From the NCBI GenBank assembly GCA_003602605.1, contig QQRW01000028.1:1-56283 (forward strand): a DNA stretch of 56,283 nt, written 5' to 3'. The position numbers and the translations under genes are program-made. The notes under the pieces were generated by a model. The model did no database searches. It saw nothing but the letters and a program-made list of their open reading frames with translations, and was not told the origin of the DNA. Source of the stretch: Candidatus Poseidoniales archaeon. Lineage in GTDB: Archaea > Thermoplasmatota > Poseidoniia > Poseidoniales > Poseidoniaceae. Shown here in pieces: positions 45,261 to 53,506 of this stretch. Within the stretch, counting starts at the first letter, position 1; every line of letters starts with the position of its first letter.

Positions 45261-46691
45261 ATGGAGAGTGTAGGTGCCGTAGGTCCAGCATGGGACTCTG
45301 GTCGATTTAATCGTCGCGTATCGACATTTGCCCACATTTCATTGCTGGTGACCTTGCTGGTCATTTGGCTCATTGTGCTCAAAGGCGTTCTCCAACCGTT
45401 CTTCATTGCTCTGGGCATTTACTTCGTGCTTAAGCCGGGTTCGGATTATCTCTCAAGTAACGGATTTCCGGTTATTCTATCATACCTAACTATGGTATTG
45501 CTCACATTACTAATCGTCTCCGCAGCCTCCTTTATTGCGTATCAACAAGCGAATGATTTGGTCCAAGATCAAGAAAAAATGGATTTATACAATTTGAAAT
45601 TAGAAGAGCGATGGAGCGACCTGAAACAATCACCCTTGATTAACTCCGCTTTCAGCGCCGATTCAGACTCTGCGAATTCTACACTCGTGGATGATCTATC
45701 GTCTTTGGGCTTGCTTGAAGATGACCAGCAAGTCTCGGACGCCGGGTTAAGCATGCTAACGAATGTTGGAGGATTATTGGCGACAAGCGTTACAGTCATG
45801 TTTTTCCTCATTTTCATCATCTTCGAAGCCAGTTTACTTCCCGGGAGAATCGAACGTGCTTGGCCAGACGGCGGCAGTCAAAAAGTTCAGATTGTTCGTT
45901 CAAAGATTGAAGCTAGTGTCAATACCTACATTATCGTGAAAACCGGTGTTGGCGCCGGTACAGCGCTCTGTGCAGGTGTCGTCATGCTTCTGTTCGGGAT
46001 TGACTTGTGGTTTACTTGGGCACTCATCACTTTCTTGTTGAACTACGTCCCATACATCGGTTCTTTGATTGCTACTATGCCTCCAATCATCTTGGGAGTA
46101 ATCCTTCTGGAACCAAATTCCCTCATGCTTTTGATTCTCTTGCTTCTCGCAAACCAGCAAGTATGGGGTCAAATTATCGAAACTAAATGGGCAGGCCGAG
46201 CTCTCGATCTCTCACCGGTTCTTCTGCTTCTTGTAACTTCGATTTCGTTTGCAGGATGGGGAATTCTCGGAATGGTCCTTGCCGTACCGTTTGCAGTGAT
46301 TGTCAAGATTGTACTCGAAAACATTGAGGCAACACAGCCGTTTGCGATTTTGATGTCTGAACGTGCCCCCTCTATCGATGAAGCATGGGATGATGCCATG
46401 CGTGATGGGAAAATATCCAATTTTGAAAGCCAATCGCTCAATCAATTGCAAGTGTTGTTGGGCTATTCCGATTTCAAGGTCAAAATGATTGCCGGCAGAA
46501 TTGCGGCGCAGCGAGCATTGAAGAGAAACAAGATTACGGATGACCAGATTGATATTATTTCGCTGGCGGCCGACGCAGTGGGTGACCATCCGGTAATGAC
46601 AGAAGTTGTCTCGCTTTTATCCGAGGGTAAGATAGACAAGGAGTTCCGGCCAGTGCTAACAAAATTCATCAAAGTGATGGAAGAAGAGTAA
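45261..46691 (+). CDS. AI-2E/PerM family transporter with C-terminal helical extension, 476 aa
   Basis: The membrane part fits the AI-2 exporter (UPF0118, PerM/YdiK) family: paired N-terminal helices (LLVIWLIVLKGVLQPFFIALGI region), a soluble helical insertion at ~105-165, then the conserved ALITFLLNYVPYIGS, PPIILGVILLEP and GWGILGMVLAVPFAVIVK. Family members export autoinducer-2 or act as Na+/H+ antiporters. The last ~90 residues (after SIDEAWDDAMRDGKIS) are cytosolic helices whose pattern is reminiscent of the TerB fold. This tail is not usual for the family. Its stop abuts that of the UPF0147 gene. Confidence 0.9.
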   Translation: MESVGAVGPAWDSGRFNRRVSTFAHISLLVTLLVIWLIVLKGVLQPFFIALGIYFVLKPGSDYLSSNGFPVILSYLTMVLLTLLIVSAASFIAYQQANDLVQDQEKMDLYNLKLEERWSDLKQSPLINSAFSADSDSANSTLVDDLSSLGLLEDDQQVSDAGLSMLTNVGGLLATSVTVMFFLIFIIFEASLLPGRIERAWPDGGSQKVQIVRSKIEASVNTYIIVKTGVGAGTALCAGVVMLLFGIDLWFTWALITFLLNYVPYIGSLIATMPPIILGVILLEPNSLMLLILLLLANQQVWGQIIETKWAGRALDLSPVLLLLVTSISFAGWGILGMVLAVPFAVIVKIVLENIEATQPFAILMSERAPSIDEAWDDAMRDGKISNFESQSLNQLQVLLGYSDFKVKMIAGRIAAQRALKRNKITDDQIDIISLAADAVGDHPVMTEVVSLLSEGKIDKEFRPVLTKFIKVMEEE

Positions 46692-46958
46692 TCACAGAAC
46701 TTCAGTGAGAATCTTCTCAAGTTCGGTGTTAATCATCAAGATGAGTGTTCCAAATTCCGGAGGAATGTTTGGGTCTTCATACAATTCCTCTAACTTTGAT
46801 TGTGCCATTGCGATTCGAACATCCAATTTCTTCGACTTGTTAAGGAGCCATTGCTCGCACGCTTCTTTGGCTTGACGGCGAATGTTACGTGGTACTTTCG
46901 GGTCGTCAATTTGGTTGATGACGGTGGCTACTTGTTGAAGTCGGCTTTCAATATCCAT
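46692..46958 (-). CDS. UPF0147 family protein, 88 aa
   Basis: A small all-helical protein of the UPF0147 family, conserved across archaea: DDPKVPRNIRRQAKEA, then VRIAMAQSKLEEL and a P-x-x-x-G/R region DPNIPPEFGTLI. Family members have no assigned function. The size matches the family. It lies between the AI-2E-like gene (convergent, zero spacing) and the peptidase gene (divergent). Confidence 0.9.
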   Translation of the reverse strand: MDIESRLQQVATVINQIDDPKVPRNIRRQAKEACEQWLLNKSKKLDVRIAMAQSKLEELYEDPNIPPEFGTLILMINTELEKILTEVL

Positions 46959-47031
46959 TTACATTCACCACTGGTCGTATTGTGTCGTGTGTGGAGGCCG
47001 TCTTTAAGTCCATTGCCGCCATCCGAAGGGT

Positions 47032-48033
47032 ATGGCCCTCTCCGAGACTGATATTCTAGGATGGGCTCGGATCTTCACACTCTTGCTCGGGATGGGCTGG
47101 GCCGCATGGATGGATCATAAAGAACGCCGAGTAAAAAATGAACACTGGCTTGTTTGGATTAAACCGGCATTGTTCCTATGGGCGTTGGACTTGATGGTTC
47201 AAGGTGCAGATTGGACGATTTATCTCACCGCGTCAGCATCAGTTGCTTACGCCAGTGGGGCGGTTATTGGCCGACCTACTTTAGCAGATATTCGAGCGGG
47301 TTCTCGACTTGACCAAATTGTAGTATTTTGGTACCTCGTCAGCCTCTTCGGATTGATATTTGGAGCGGTGGCCTACCAATCTGTTCACCCAATCGATGTT
47401 CTCCTCGGAGACGAGCAAGGCCTCGGTGCACTTTGGTGGACGACGTTGGCGGTACTCCCACTCATTCTTTTGATTGACCTTGCTTGGCGAGTTCGAATGC
47501 TTCATGGTGGAGCAGATGCAAAAGCACTGATGTGGGTCGCAATATTGATTCCGAGCTGGTCAACAATGCCATTGACGTACGGCAACGCAACATCTGAGGC
47601 GTTGTTCGCTTTACCTCCAGCGTTTGCCTTGTTGATGTGGGGTGGGCTGTCATTCCTTGTGATACCGTTCATACTCTTAGCCCTCAATCTCGTTCGTGGA
47701 CATGTCCGTAGCTTCGGAGATCTTCTTTTGGCGTGGCATGCTATACAGATGCCGAGAGATGAGGTTCGTAACAGACATGTGTGGCTTCTCACAACGCTTG
47801 TGGAAAAACCGGATGGTTCAGTGGTTGTTCACCACCGTAAGCGTGCACCACGTAAATCACCGACGAGTGCGGAAGTTGAGATTGCGCTCATGGAGTTAAA
47901 GGAAGCTAGCGTCGAACAGGTTTGGGTCAGTCAGAAGCTTCCCCTGCTTGTTTTCCTCTTCCCTGCAATCTTTCCGTTGTTTTTGCTTGGAGACCCAATG
48001 GCAATAGCTATGCCGCTGCTCGGATTGGACTGA
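47032..48033 (+). CDS. A24 prepilin/preflagellin peptidase (FlaK-like), 333 aa
   Basis: A polytopic membrane aspartyl protease of the GxGD class. The first catalytic Asp is in AAWMDHKERRVKN after TM1, and the GxGD-type motif is LHGGADAKALM in the middle. Around these are eight or so hydrophobic segments and a basic cytosolic loop (HHRKRAPRKSP). In archaea such enzymes cleave signal peptides of archaellins and type IV pilins. No pilin or archaellum genes lie in this window. It is longer than typical FlaK (~230 aa) because of an extra C-terminal region with a further helix. A TTTAAG lies ~30 nt before the ATG. Confidence 0.9.
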   Translation: MALSETDILGWARIFTLLLGMGWAAWMDHKERRVKNEHWLVWIKPALFLWALDLMVQGADWTIYLTASASVAYASGAVIGRPTLADIRAGSRLDQIVVFWYLVSLFGLIFGAVAYQSVHPIDVLLGDEQGLGALWWTTLAVLPLILLIDLAWRVRMLHGGADAKALMWVAILIPSWSTMPLTYGNATSEALFALPPAFALLMWGGLSFLVIPFILLALNLVRGHVRSFGDLLLAWHAIQMPRDEVRNRHVWLLTTLVEKPDGSVVVHHRKRAPRKSPTSAEVEIALMELKEASVEQVWVSQKLPLLVFLFPAIFPLFLLGDPMAIAMPLLGLD

Positions 48034-48058
48034 GAAGTATCTCAAGTGGATTATTTCA

Positions 48059-48208
48059 TCATGCGCCCTTGCGCTCGATGTTCTTAGGACGTAGTCCCTT
48101 GTAGCTGCACTTTCTGCAGCGTGCAGCACGGACTGCGTTGCGTGCGTTACAGCGCATGCAAATCTTGCGGTGAAGCAAGCGAGCTTCAGCTTCTGGGAAT
48201 CGTGCCAT
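48059..48208 (-). CDS. rpl40e: Ribosomal protein eL40, 49 aa
   Basis: The reverse strand encodes 49 residues starting [19 protein letters not shown]. It carries two Cys pairs (CMRC and CRKC) forming the zinc ribbon and ends with [10 protein letters not shown]. This is archaeal eL40, the ribosomal protein fused to ubiquitin in eukaryotes and stand-alone here. It is part of the large ribosomal subunit near the factor-binding site. The ATG at 48208 has an AT-rich TATA-like box centred ~26 nt upstream, giving a leaderless mRNA. Short genes of this size are easily missed in automatic annotation. Confidence 0.96.
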   Translation of the reverse strand: MARFPEAEARLLHRKICMRCNARNAVRAARCRKCSYKGLRPKNIERKGA

Positions 48209-48230
48209 GCCTTTGCGACTCACTTCCCCT

Positions 48231-48237
48231 ATTTAAT
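48231..48237 (-). promoter_or_regulatory. TATA-like box of the eL40 gene
   Basis: On the minus strand ATTAAAT is centred ~26 nt before the eL40 ATG. The distance corresponds to transcription starting at the start codon. Confidence 0.5.
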
Positions 48238-48299
48238 CGCAACCGAGCGGCATAAAATGGAGATGGCATTGCTGTCTTCGCACCTCTCTCTGGAAGAGT

Positions 48300-49097
48300 A
48301 TGGTTCAAAGTGTACCTGTACTTCGCAAGAGCATGCGTGTCTTACGCCTACCAGCGATACATCACGACGCCAATTTGGTTGTCATTGATGGTTCAATGGG
48401 CAATCTCTTGATTGATGCTGGTACATCGTGGTACCAAGGTTTGCAAGTTGAACGCATCAAGGGTGTTCTCGGTGGAGATGCAGAACTCGACCGAATTCTT
48501 CTCACGAGCAAACGCTATCCATGTTCAGGCGGGGCTCTTCATCTTTCTCAATCCTTCAACGATTGTGCAGTTCACGTCCACCCGGATGGTCAGAGCGCAT
48601 TGGAAACAGGTGATTTTTTTACAACGTGGGCAAACCGGTTCGATTCAGATATGCCACCCGTCAAGGCAGAAGAAGTCGCTGACGGTGAAGTTTTTGCTCT
48701 TGGAAATGGCCATGTCGAATCGATTTCTATTCCTGGGCATTCCTCTGACGGGATGGGCTACTGGATTCCGGAACAGAAAATGATGGTCGTTGGGACATTG
48801 ATTCCTCGTGCCGACCGTCCCACACGATGGGATTTACCAGGTGGATGTCTGCCAGATTTAATCACCAGTCTTCAAAGGATTTTATCGTTCCAACCCAAAT
48901 CTTTGATTCCACTTCAGGGCCCGGCAATCAAAGGGGCGAAACATATTCGTGAAGTCATTGAGCAACACATTGATTTCTTTCAGAAGTGCTTGAACGATGA
49001 CGGTCAAGTTCCGCGTTCAGTGCCGCGGCCAGCTCCGACGGCGTTATGGTACACTCCTCACCCGCCTTGGCCCTTACAAGAGACTGAGAGTCTCTAA
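48300..49097 (+). CDS. Metallo-beta-lactamase-fold protein with degenerate metal motif, 265 aa
   Basis: The frame has the MBL fold order: ANLVVIDGSMGNLLIDAG, RILLTSKRYPCSGGALHLS, VHVHPDG, the later strand VESISIPGHSSDGMGYWIPEQKMMVVG and IPLQGPAIKG near the end. The HxHxDH loop that should follow LLT reads SKRYPCSGG, so the three first metal ligands are gone, while the later His in PGHSSDGM remains. Metal binding may be reduced to one ion or lost, so a non-hydrolytic or altered activity is likely. Starts at 48300 and 48333 are both in frame. The end overlaps the convergent propeller-like gene by 4 nt. Confidence 0.78.
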   Translation: MVQSVPVLRKSMRVLRLPAIHHDANLVVIDGSMGNLLIDAGTSWYQGLQVERIKGVLGGDAELDRILLTSKRYPCSGGALHLSQSFNDCAVHVHPDGQSALETGDFFTTWANRFDSDMPPVKAEEVADGEVFALGNGHVESISIPGHSSDGMGYWIPEQKMMVVGTLIPRADRPTRWDLPGGCLPDLITSLQRILSFQPKSLIPLQGPAIKGAKHIREVIEQHIDFFQKCLNDDGQVPRSVPRPAPTALWYTPHPPWPLQETESL

Positions 49098-49711
49098 CCA
49101 AGAACAGGTAAATCTAGCATTAAGGGTTGTGATTTCTCTTTCCGCAATTGTTCTGATTCAAGAATCCGAGCACGTCTGTTTGCCCTTTGAATCTCCTTCA
49201 CCTGGAACTTTTTGGTACCATCAAATACACTGGTTGTCTCGCCAGTCCAGTCGTATGTACGTCGATTCCATCCACTCTGAATCAGTATCGATTCACCTTG
49301 CACACGTAGGCTGGTAATTGGCCCAGTGTGTGTGAAGAGATGAACAACTCTCCCTGGTACTTCATTGCCAATGACCCAGACACTACCATCTTGCGCCGCA
49401 GCGAGGTATTTGCCGGATGACTCAGTGACGGCATTTATTGATCTCACAATTCCACCTTGAATCATGTATTTGTCTATAGTGTCGAGGCGGGGCAATGAAA
49501 GGATGCTTACTCCACCTGTTGAATCACCAACTGCAACTACGTCATAACTTCCAGAAGGGCCTTTGACTGCTAAGAGTACAGTTGCAATTGCTTCGAGTTT
49601 AATTTGAACTCGTGTCCCAACCGTCGGCCTCCAAACAATGGCTCCGTCGTCCATTGCCACAAGGCTGCCCTCGGGTGTAACGAGGCTGCGAATGACTACT
49701 CTGTTGTTCAT
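49094..49711 (-). CDS. Beta-propeller-like protein of unknown function, 205 aa
   Basis: The sequence consists of repeated short beta strands (PEGSLVAMDDGAIVWRP, YDVVAVGDSTGGVSILS, GKYLAAAQDGSVWVIG, GPITSLRVQGESILIQSGWN), roughly four WD40- or PQQ-like blades. At 205 residues a closed seven-bladed propeller is not possible, so it may be a partial propeller or oligomer. The C-terminal ~40 residues are basic and helical (RANRRARILESEQLRKEK). There is no signal peptide. It follows the small Cys protein gene on the same strand. Confidence 0.65.
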   Translation of the reverse strand: MNNRVVIRSLVTPEGSLVAMDDGAIVWRPTVGTRVQIKLEAIATVLLAVKGPSGSYDVVAVGDSTGGVSILSLPRLDTIDKYMIQGGIVRSINAVTESSGKYLAAAQDGSVWVIGNEVPGRVVHLFTHTGPITSLRVQGESILIQSGWNRRTYDWTGETTSVFDGTKKFQVKEIQRANRRARILESEQLRKEKSQPLMLDLPVLG

Positions 49712-49756
49712 ACATGCGAAACCAGAGCCGTCGGTATACTTTCTTTCGCAACACCC

Positions 49757-49780
49757 CTAAGGTGAAAATGAAAGTGAAGT
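49757..49780 (-). terminator. Pyrimidine-rich element after the small Cys protein gene
   Basis: Directly after the stop codon the minus strand reads a C/T run with a CTTTCATTTTCACC-type pattern, resembling the element behind rfcS. The gene pair around it is co-oriented, so this might separate the transcripts of the Cys protein and the propeller-like protein. Boundaries are approximate. Confidence 0.3.
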
Positions 49781-50059
49781 CTAGTAAGTGTCCTCAGACT
49801 TGTTGTCTTTCTTCCACTTTCTGTAGCAACTCTTGCAGACTCGGACGCGACCTTTGCGTTCGGTGTATCCACTGTCGCCCCAGACATCGATAGCGTTGTC
49901 AATCGAGAGTGAACGACCGCCGAAACTCTTGTCGGCGAATCCATCACAGGATTTGACACCGCAAGGGATTTCTCCGACTTTCGGAGATGATTTCTTTGCA
50001 GTAGTAGTTTCTTCACCAGATTCTGACTTGTGCTTTCGCGCCTTTGCTTTGAATCCCAT
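49781..50059 (-). CDS. Small basic putative zinc-binding protein, 92 aa
   Basis: It starts MGFKAKARKHKSE, rich in Lys, and carries four Cys as two pairs: a C-x4-C (PCGVKSCDG) and CKSC near the C-terminus (RVCKSCYRKWKKD), suggesting one zinc site. The middle segment SIDNAIDVWGDSGYTERKGRVRV is conserved-looking. There is no recognised family; nucleic-acid binding is plausible from the charge. The start at 50059 is preferred over the one 30 nt upstream, since the basic core begins there. It lies between tfb and the propeller-like gene on the same strand. Confidence 0.65.
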   Translation of the reverse strand: MGFKAKARKHKSESGEETTTAKKSSPKVGEIPCGVKSCDGFADKSFGGRSLSIDNAIDVWGDSGYTERKGRVRVCKSCYRKWKKDNKSEDTY

Positions 50060-50113
50060 GAATATCCGCCAACCGATGTTGTCCTTCAAGGTTCTGCTTC
50101 GTTTGAGGCGAAA

Positions 50114-51127
50114 TTACTGCTTTGAAACTTCACCGAGTTGACCGAGCAAACCTTCAATCAGCCGTAGTAGGCCACGTAGGGTAACTTCAGACACATTAGC
50201 GACTTGGCATACTTCAGACTGCGTCCGAGGTGAACTTGATTCGTTAGCGACCTTGTACAGTAATGCTGCTGCAACGCCCATGGGTTTCTTTCCTTGCCAA
50301 AGTTCATCATGCGGCTGAATGACATTCCAAAGGTGATCAAGTTGTGTATGGATACTTGGTGGTAGTTGCAAGTCGGAGATGAACTTGTCAAAGTATTGGT
50401 CAGGTGAGGATATCTTGTGAAGGTTGAGTTTTCTCGAAACTTGTCGAATCAATCTCGACAATTCTTTTTCTTTCACATCAAATGCTTCAGAGATTTCGCT
50501 GATTTGGCGAGGAAGATTTTCTTGTCGTGCTACAAGATATGTGCACGCTGCAGTGACTCCTGCAATTGAACGTCCGGTAACGAAACCTTCTCCCGAGAGA
50601 CGACGGTAAAGCCGAGCAGATTCTTCTTGCAGAGGCTTTGGTAGTCCGGAGTGGTCTCGAATGAATTGGTTCGCACGAACCAAGTTTCTCTCTCGACTCT
50701 TGCGGGTTTTGGAACGTTCGTCAATAACACGTCGACGTCGCCATTCTCGACGCGACTGCGAGGAGATTCCATGCCTTCCTGCACTACCGGTGTTCAAATC
50801 TCGAACATCGATTGTGGTATTGAGTCCTTTGTCAGCGAGTGTATAGGTTAGTGGTTGCCCCACCCTTGATCGGTCTTGGCTTCGGTCACGGTTGGTCCAT
50901 TCAGCTCCTGGATCAATCACGTTCTCTTCGACCACCAGACCACAGCTGTTACAGGTGATTTCACCACGGCTGTCGTCCATTTGCCAATCTGTCACACCGC
51001 AGTCTTCGCAAGGCCGTGTGTGGCCTTCGAGGGTACGACGAATGATTCCCGTACCACTGCGGTTTGTGTCGCCTTTCTGTCTTCTGTTCGGTTCTTCACC
51101 GGCGTTGCCTTCTGAATAAATCTTCAT
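50114..51127 (-). CDS. tfb: Transcription initiation factor TFB
   Basis: 337 aa. The N-terminal zinc ribbon has CEDC and CNSC pairs (PCEDCGVTDW, ITCNSCGLVVEE). The B-reader/linker follows with WTNRDRSQDRSRVGQP, then two cyclin folds, of which GRSIAGVTAACTYLVAR and KKPMGVAAALLYKVAN are the classic repeats. The C-terminal helix-turn-helix (QVANVSEVTLRGLLR) recognises the BRE element. TFB joins TBP and RNA polymerase at promoters. The ATG at 51127 has GAGGT seven bases upstream and a TATA box about 40 nt upstream. A non-conserved ~35-residue charged N-terminal extension precedes the ribbon. Confidence 0.97.
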   Translation of the reverse strand: MKIYSEGNAGEEPNRRQKGDTNRSGTGIIRRTLEGHTRPCEDCGVTDWQMDDSRGEITCNSCGLVVEENVIDPGAEWTNRDRSQDRSRVGQPLTYTLADKGLNTTIDVRDLNTGSAGRHGISSQSRREWRRRRVIDERSKTRKSRERNLVRANQFIRDHSGLPKPLQEESARLYRRLSGEGFVTGRSIAGVTAACTYLVARQENLPRQISEISEAFDVKEKELSRLIRQVSRKLNLHKISSPDQYFDKFISDLQLPPSIHTQLDHLWNVIQPHDELWQGKKPMGVAAALLYKVANESSSPRTQSEVCQVANVSEVTLRGLLRLIEGLLGQLGEVSKQ

Positions 51128-51463
51128 CTTGTTAACCTCATGTTACATAGTTGTCATCCGAGGTATATAAATCCCACGAGGGGATGCTCGCCGTGGCTGA
51201 AACTGCGTGGAGCGGTTTTACACTGTGGTGTCCGTGGTTGGCAACAAGCAGGAATATCTTGGTACTGATTATAAAAGGTTGTTTTTTAGTCAGTATTGTA
51301 ACCATTCTACCTACCATGCAAATCCAACTGAAGTGGGTGTATGAATGTGAAAGTTTCAATCGTAATACTCGGGTTTCATCCAAAGTACTTGCTCTCCAAA
51401 CAGCAATTTTGGAACGGATAGTTCAAAGACGGTACGCGAGGGCAATGGTTTGAGGAGAGTTGA
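51128..51463. other. 336-nt intergenic region between tfb and purA
   Basis: The region holds the tfb promoter at its left end and the purA leader at its right end. GAGGAGAG sits within 15 nt of the purA ATG as its ribosome-binding site. Between them, 51,265-51,330 is AT-rich. I see no convincing tRNA, hairpin riboswitch or small gene; a frame on the plus strand (51151-51453) has no protein-like features. Confidence 0.5.
51163..51173 (-). promoter_or_regulatory. TATA box of tfb
   Basis: On the minus strand GATTTATATAC is centred ~40 nt before the tfb start codon, leaving a ~15-nt leader that contains the GAGGT ribosome-binding site. Confidence 0.65.
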
Positions 51464-52765
51464 ATGCCAGCTACAGTTGTTCTTGGAGCTCAATGGGGAG
51501 ATGAAGGTAAGGGGAAACTTGTCGACAGAATTGCCGAACAAGCCACATGGGTTGCTCGCTTCCAAGGCGGCAACAATGCAGGACATACGGTTGTTCTTGG
51601 CGATCAAATTCTGAAGTTCCATCTACTGCCGTCCGGTATTACCCGCAAGGAATGCCACCTCGTTCTTGGCGATGGGATGGTTATCGATCCTTGGGTTCTT
51701 GATTCCGAATTGACCGGGTGGAAGGATTCAACCGGTGAGGATCCGCGTGGAGACCGCCTCTACATCAGCGAGAGAGCACATGTGATTCTGCCATATCATC
51801 GATTCCTTGACGGATTGGACAAGGAAATTGGAACCACAGGCAGAGGTATAGGGCCAACTTATGCCGATAAAATCAACAGAATTGGTTTGCGGTTTGGTGA
51901 CCTCTCCGAAGTTTTAGCCAATGATGCTTGGGCAGCTACTACGGCTGAACGAATGAATGCGACCCTCGCTGCTGCAGGATCGGACGAACGAATAACCGCC
52001 TCAGGATTGCAATCGGATGTAGAATGGGTCTGGAACGCCTACAGTACTTCCATCCGTAACACTGGCTTAATGCTCGACAACGCTCTCAAATTGGGTGAGC
52101 ATGTCATTCTCGAAGGTGCTCAAGGATGCCTCTTGGACATCGACCAAGGCACATTCCCGTTCGTCACCTCATCTGTAACTTCTCGTGGCAACGCCTCTCA
52201 TGGTGCTGGCATCCATCCTGGTCACGTAGAGGATGTTATTGGAATTACCAAAGCCTACATTACTCGGGTCGGGAACGGTGCTATGCCAACAGAACTTGAT
52301 GACGAAGCAGGGGAGCACCTCGGGACAGTAGGTCATGAGTTCGGTACCACCACTGGCCGTAAACGTCGATGCGGATGGTTTGATGCAGTCGTAATGCGAC
52401 ACGCAAACCGAATCAACGGTTTTACTGGGCTTGCTCTTACGAAGTTGGATGTCTTAGGTGGGCTTGACGAAATCAACATCTGCGTTGCCTACGAATTGGA
52501 TGGACAAGAGATTCTTGAGATGCCTGCCAGCGCTACAGCGCTAGCACGATGCAAGCCAATTTATGTCACCATGCCGGGTTTCCCGTCGCATTCGCTTGAA
52601 GAATGGCTTGGAATTGCAAAGATGGCCAACGATCGAGGACTTGGCTACTCTGCTCTTCCTGCAGCGGCCCAACAATACATCAAGAAAATAGAAGCAATTG
52701 TTGGCGTTCCATGCACAAGTGTTGGTGTTGGTCCTGACCGCGATGCAACCATTGATGCTGTTTGA
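51464..52765 (+). CDS. purA: Adenylosuccinate synthetase
   Basis: 433 aa, full length. Motifs: GAQWGDEGKGKLVD (P-loop-like GTP site with catalytic Asp), GGNNAGHTV with the His general acid, TGRGIGPTYADKINRIGLR, EGAQGCLLDIDQGTFPFVTSS and TTTGRKRRCGWFD. It joins IMP and aspartate using GTP to give adenylosuccinate, the first step to AMP. The start at 51464 (MPATVVLGAQWGD) has a good ribosome-binding site. It is a bacterial/eukaryotic-length PurA, not the short form found in some archaea. tRNA-Ala follows 57 nt downstream on the same strand. Confidence 0.97.
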   Translation: MPATVVLGAQWGDEGKGKLVDRIAEQATWVARFQGGNNAGHTVVLGDQILKFHLLPSGITRKECHLVLGDGMVIDPWVLDSELTGWKDSTGEDPRGDRLYISERAHVILPYHRFLDGLDKEIGTTGRGIGPTYADKINRIGLRFGDLSEVLANDAWAATTAERMNATLAAAGSDERITASGLQSDVEWVWNAYSTSIRNTGLMLDNALKLGEHVILEGAQGCLLDIDQGTFPFVTSSVTSRGNASHGAGIHPGHVEDVIGITKAYITRVGNGAMPTELDDEAGEHLGTVGHEFGTTTGRKRRCGWFDAVVMRHANRINGFTGLALTKLDVLGGLDEINICVAYELDGQEILEMPASATALARCKPIYVTMPGFPSHSLEEWLGIAKMANDRGLGYSALPAAAQQYIKKIEAIVGVPCTSVGVGPDRDATIDAV

Positions 52766-52822
52766 TTTGAGTCGCTCCAAGGTGAAGACTCAAAAAGGAT
52801 TGACTCGACGGAATGGATACAG

Positions 52823-52898
52823 GGGCGTTTAGCTCAGTTGGAAGAGTGCTTGGTTTGCAACCAAGATGTCGTGGGTTCAAATCCCACAACGTCCACCA
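52823..52898 (+). tRNA. tRNA-Ala (TGC)
   Basis: A 76-nt cloverleaf. The acceptor GGGCGTT pairs with AACGTCC and includes the G3:U70 identity pair of tRNA-Ala. The anticodon stem CTTGG/CCAAG encloses TTTGCAA with anticodon TGC at 856-858 (52,856-52,858). The T arm is GTGGG-TTCAAAT-CCCAC, the discriminator is A and CCA is encoded. There is no intron. It marks the boundary to a stretch of small accessory-looking genes. Confidence 0.96.
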
Positions 52899-52995
52899 AA
52901 TCCCTGCATACGGGCCTAAAATCCGTAAGTTTAGACTTGTCAGGGCTTTCTAGACATTTACCACTTTGCCTACTTACGAGTAAAAATACGCAATT

Positions 52996-53301
52996 TTAGT
53001 GATTTACGACTCTGTAAGCGTTTGAAAAAAGGTGTTCTCTAGCAGTTTCTTTTTCCGGGCATCGTTTGCACGGGCCTTTCTTGCTTTTTTTCTTGTAGCG
53101 TTTACAACATTTGGATTTCAGTTTTTTCGTTTGTGAACCGCAGTTCGACTGGCAGTTCGAGGAACAAGCGCTTTGAGCGTGTTCCATTATTGACAAGTTT
53201 GGATTGAGGAAGTTTGTTTGTTGCCACCCACAAAAAGGGCATGCTACCCAACCGACTTCCATCGTAACACCGCAAACGGTACAGCTCTCTTGCAGGCACA
53301 T
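52996..53301 (-). CDS. Cysteine-rich small protein with zinc-ribbon start, 101 aa
   Basis: Starts MCLQESCTVCGVTMEVGW with CxxC followed by CPFC (VACPFCGWQQ), a likely zinc ribbon. A Ser/Cys stretch (SACSSNCQSNCGS) and a Lys-rich KSKCCKRYKKKSKKGPCKRCP block follow; about fourteen Cys in all. The CC-x-x-Y-K..C-x-x-C-P block looks like a recurring small motif, though I cannot name a family. Likely a metal-binding cytosolic protein. It is the first gene of the region behind tRNA-Ala and reads toward it. Confidence 0.6.
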   Translation of the reverse strand: MCLQESCTVCGVTMEVGWVACPFCGWQQTNFLNPNLSIMEHAQSACSSNCQSNCGSQTKKLKSKCCKRYKKKSKKGPCKRCPEKETAREHLFSNAYRVVNH

Positions 53302-53506
53302 ACCTCTCCGTGATTTAGGGCACCCTAAAACCTTTCCTCGTAACAGTTCTGAATATCAGTCGAACACTTGAGGTACCAAGAGTCGGACCTGTAATTGGGT
53401 TTACCCAGAGATGACATTACGAATTAGCAAGCATTTTGAGTTTCAAAAGTCGCAAACAATCTACGTCCATATACATCGCAGTCGGCTGAACTGCAGGCTG
53501 AATGAA

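Noticed and set aside
49708-50016. Overlapping minus-strand frame at the small Cys protein
   Set aside because: It is a shifted frame of the 92-aa protein, lacks its Cys pairs and has no start signal.
51151-51453. 100-codon plus-strand frame between tfb and purA
   Set aside because: It covers the tfb TATA box region and the purA leader, and its product lacks domain-like composition.
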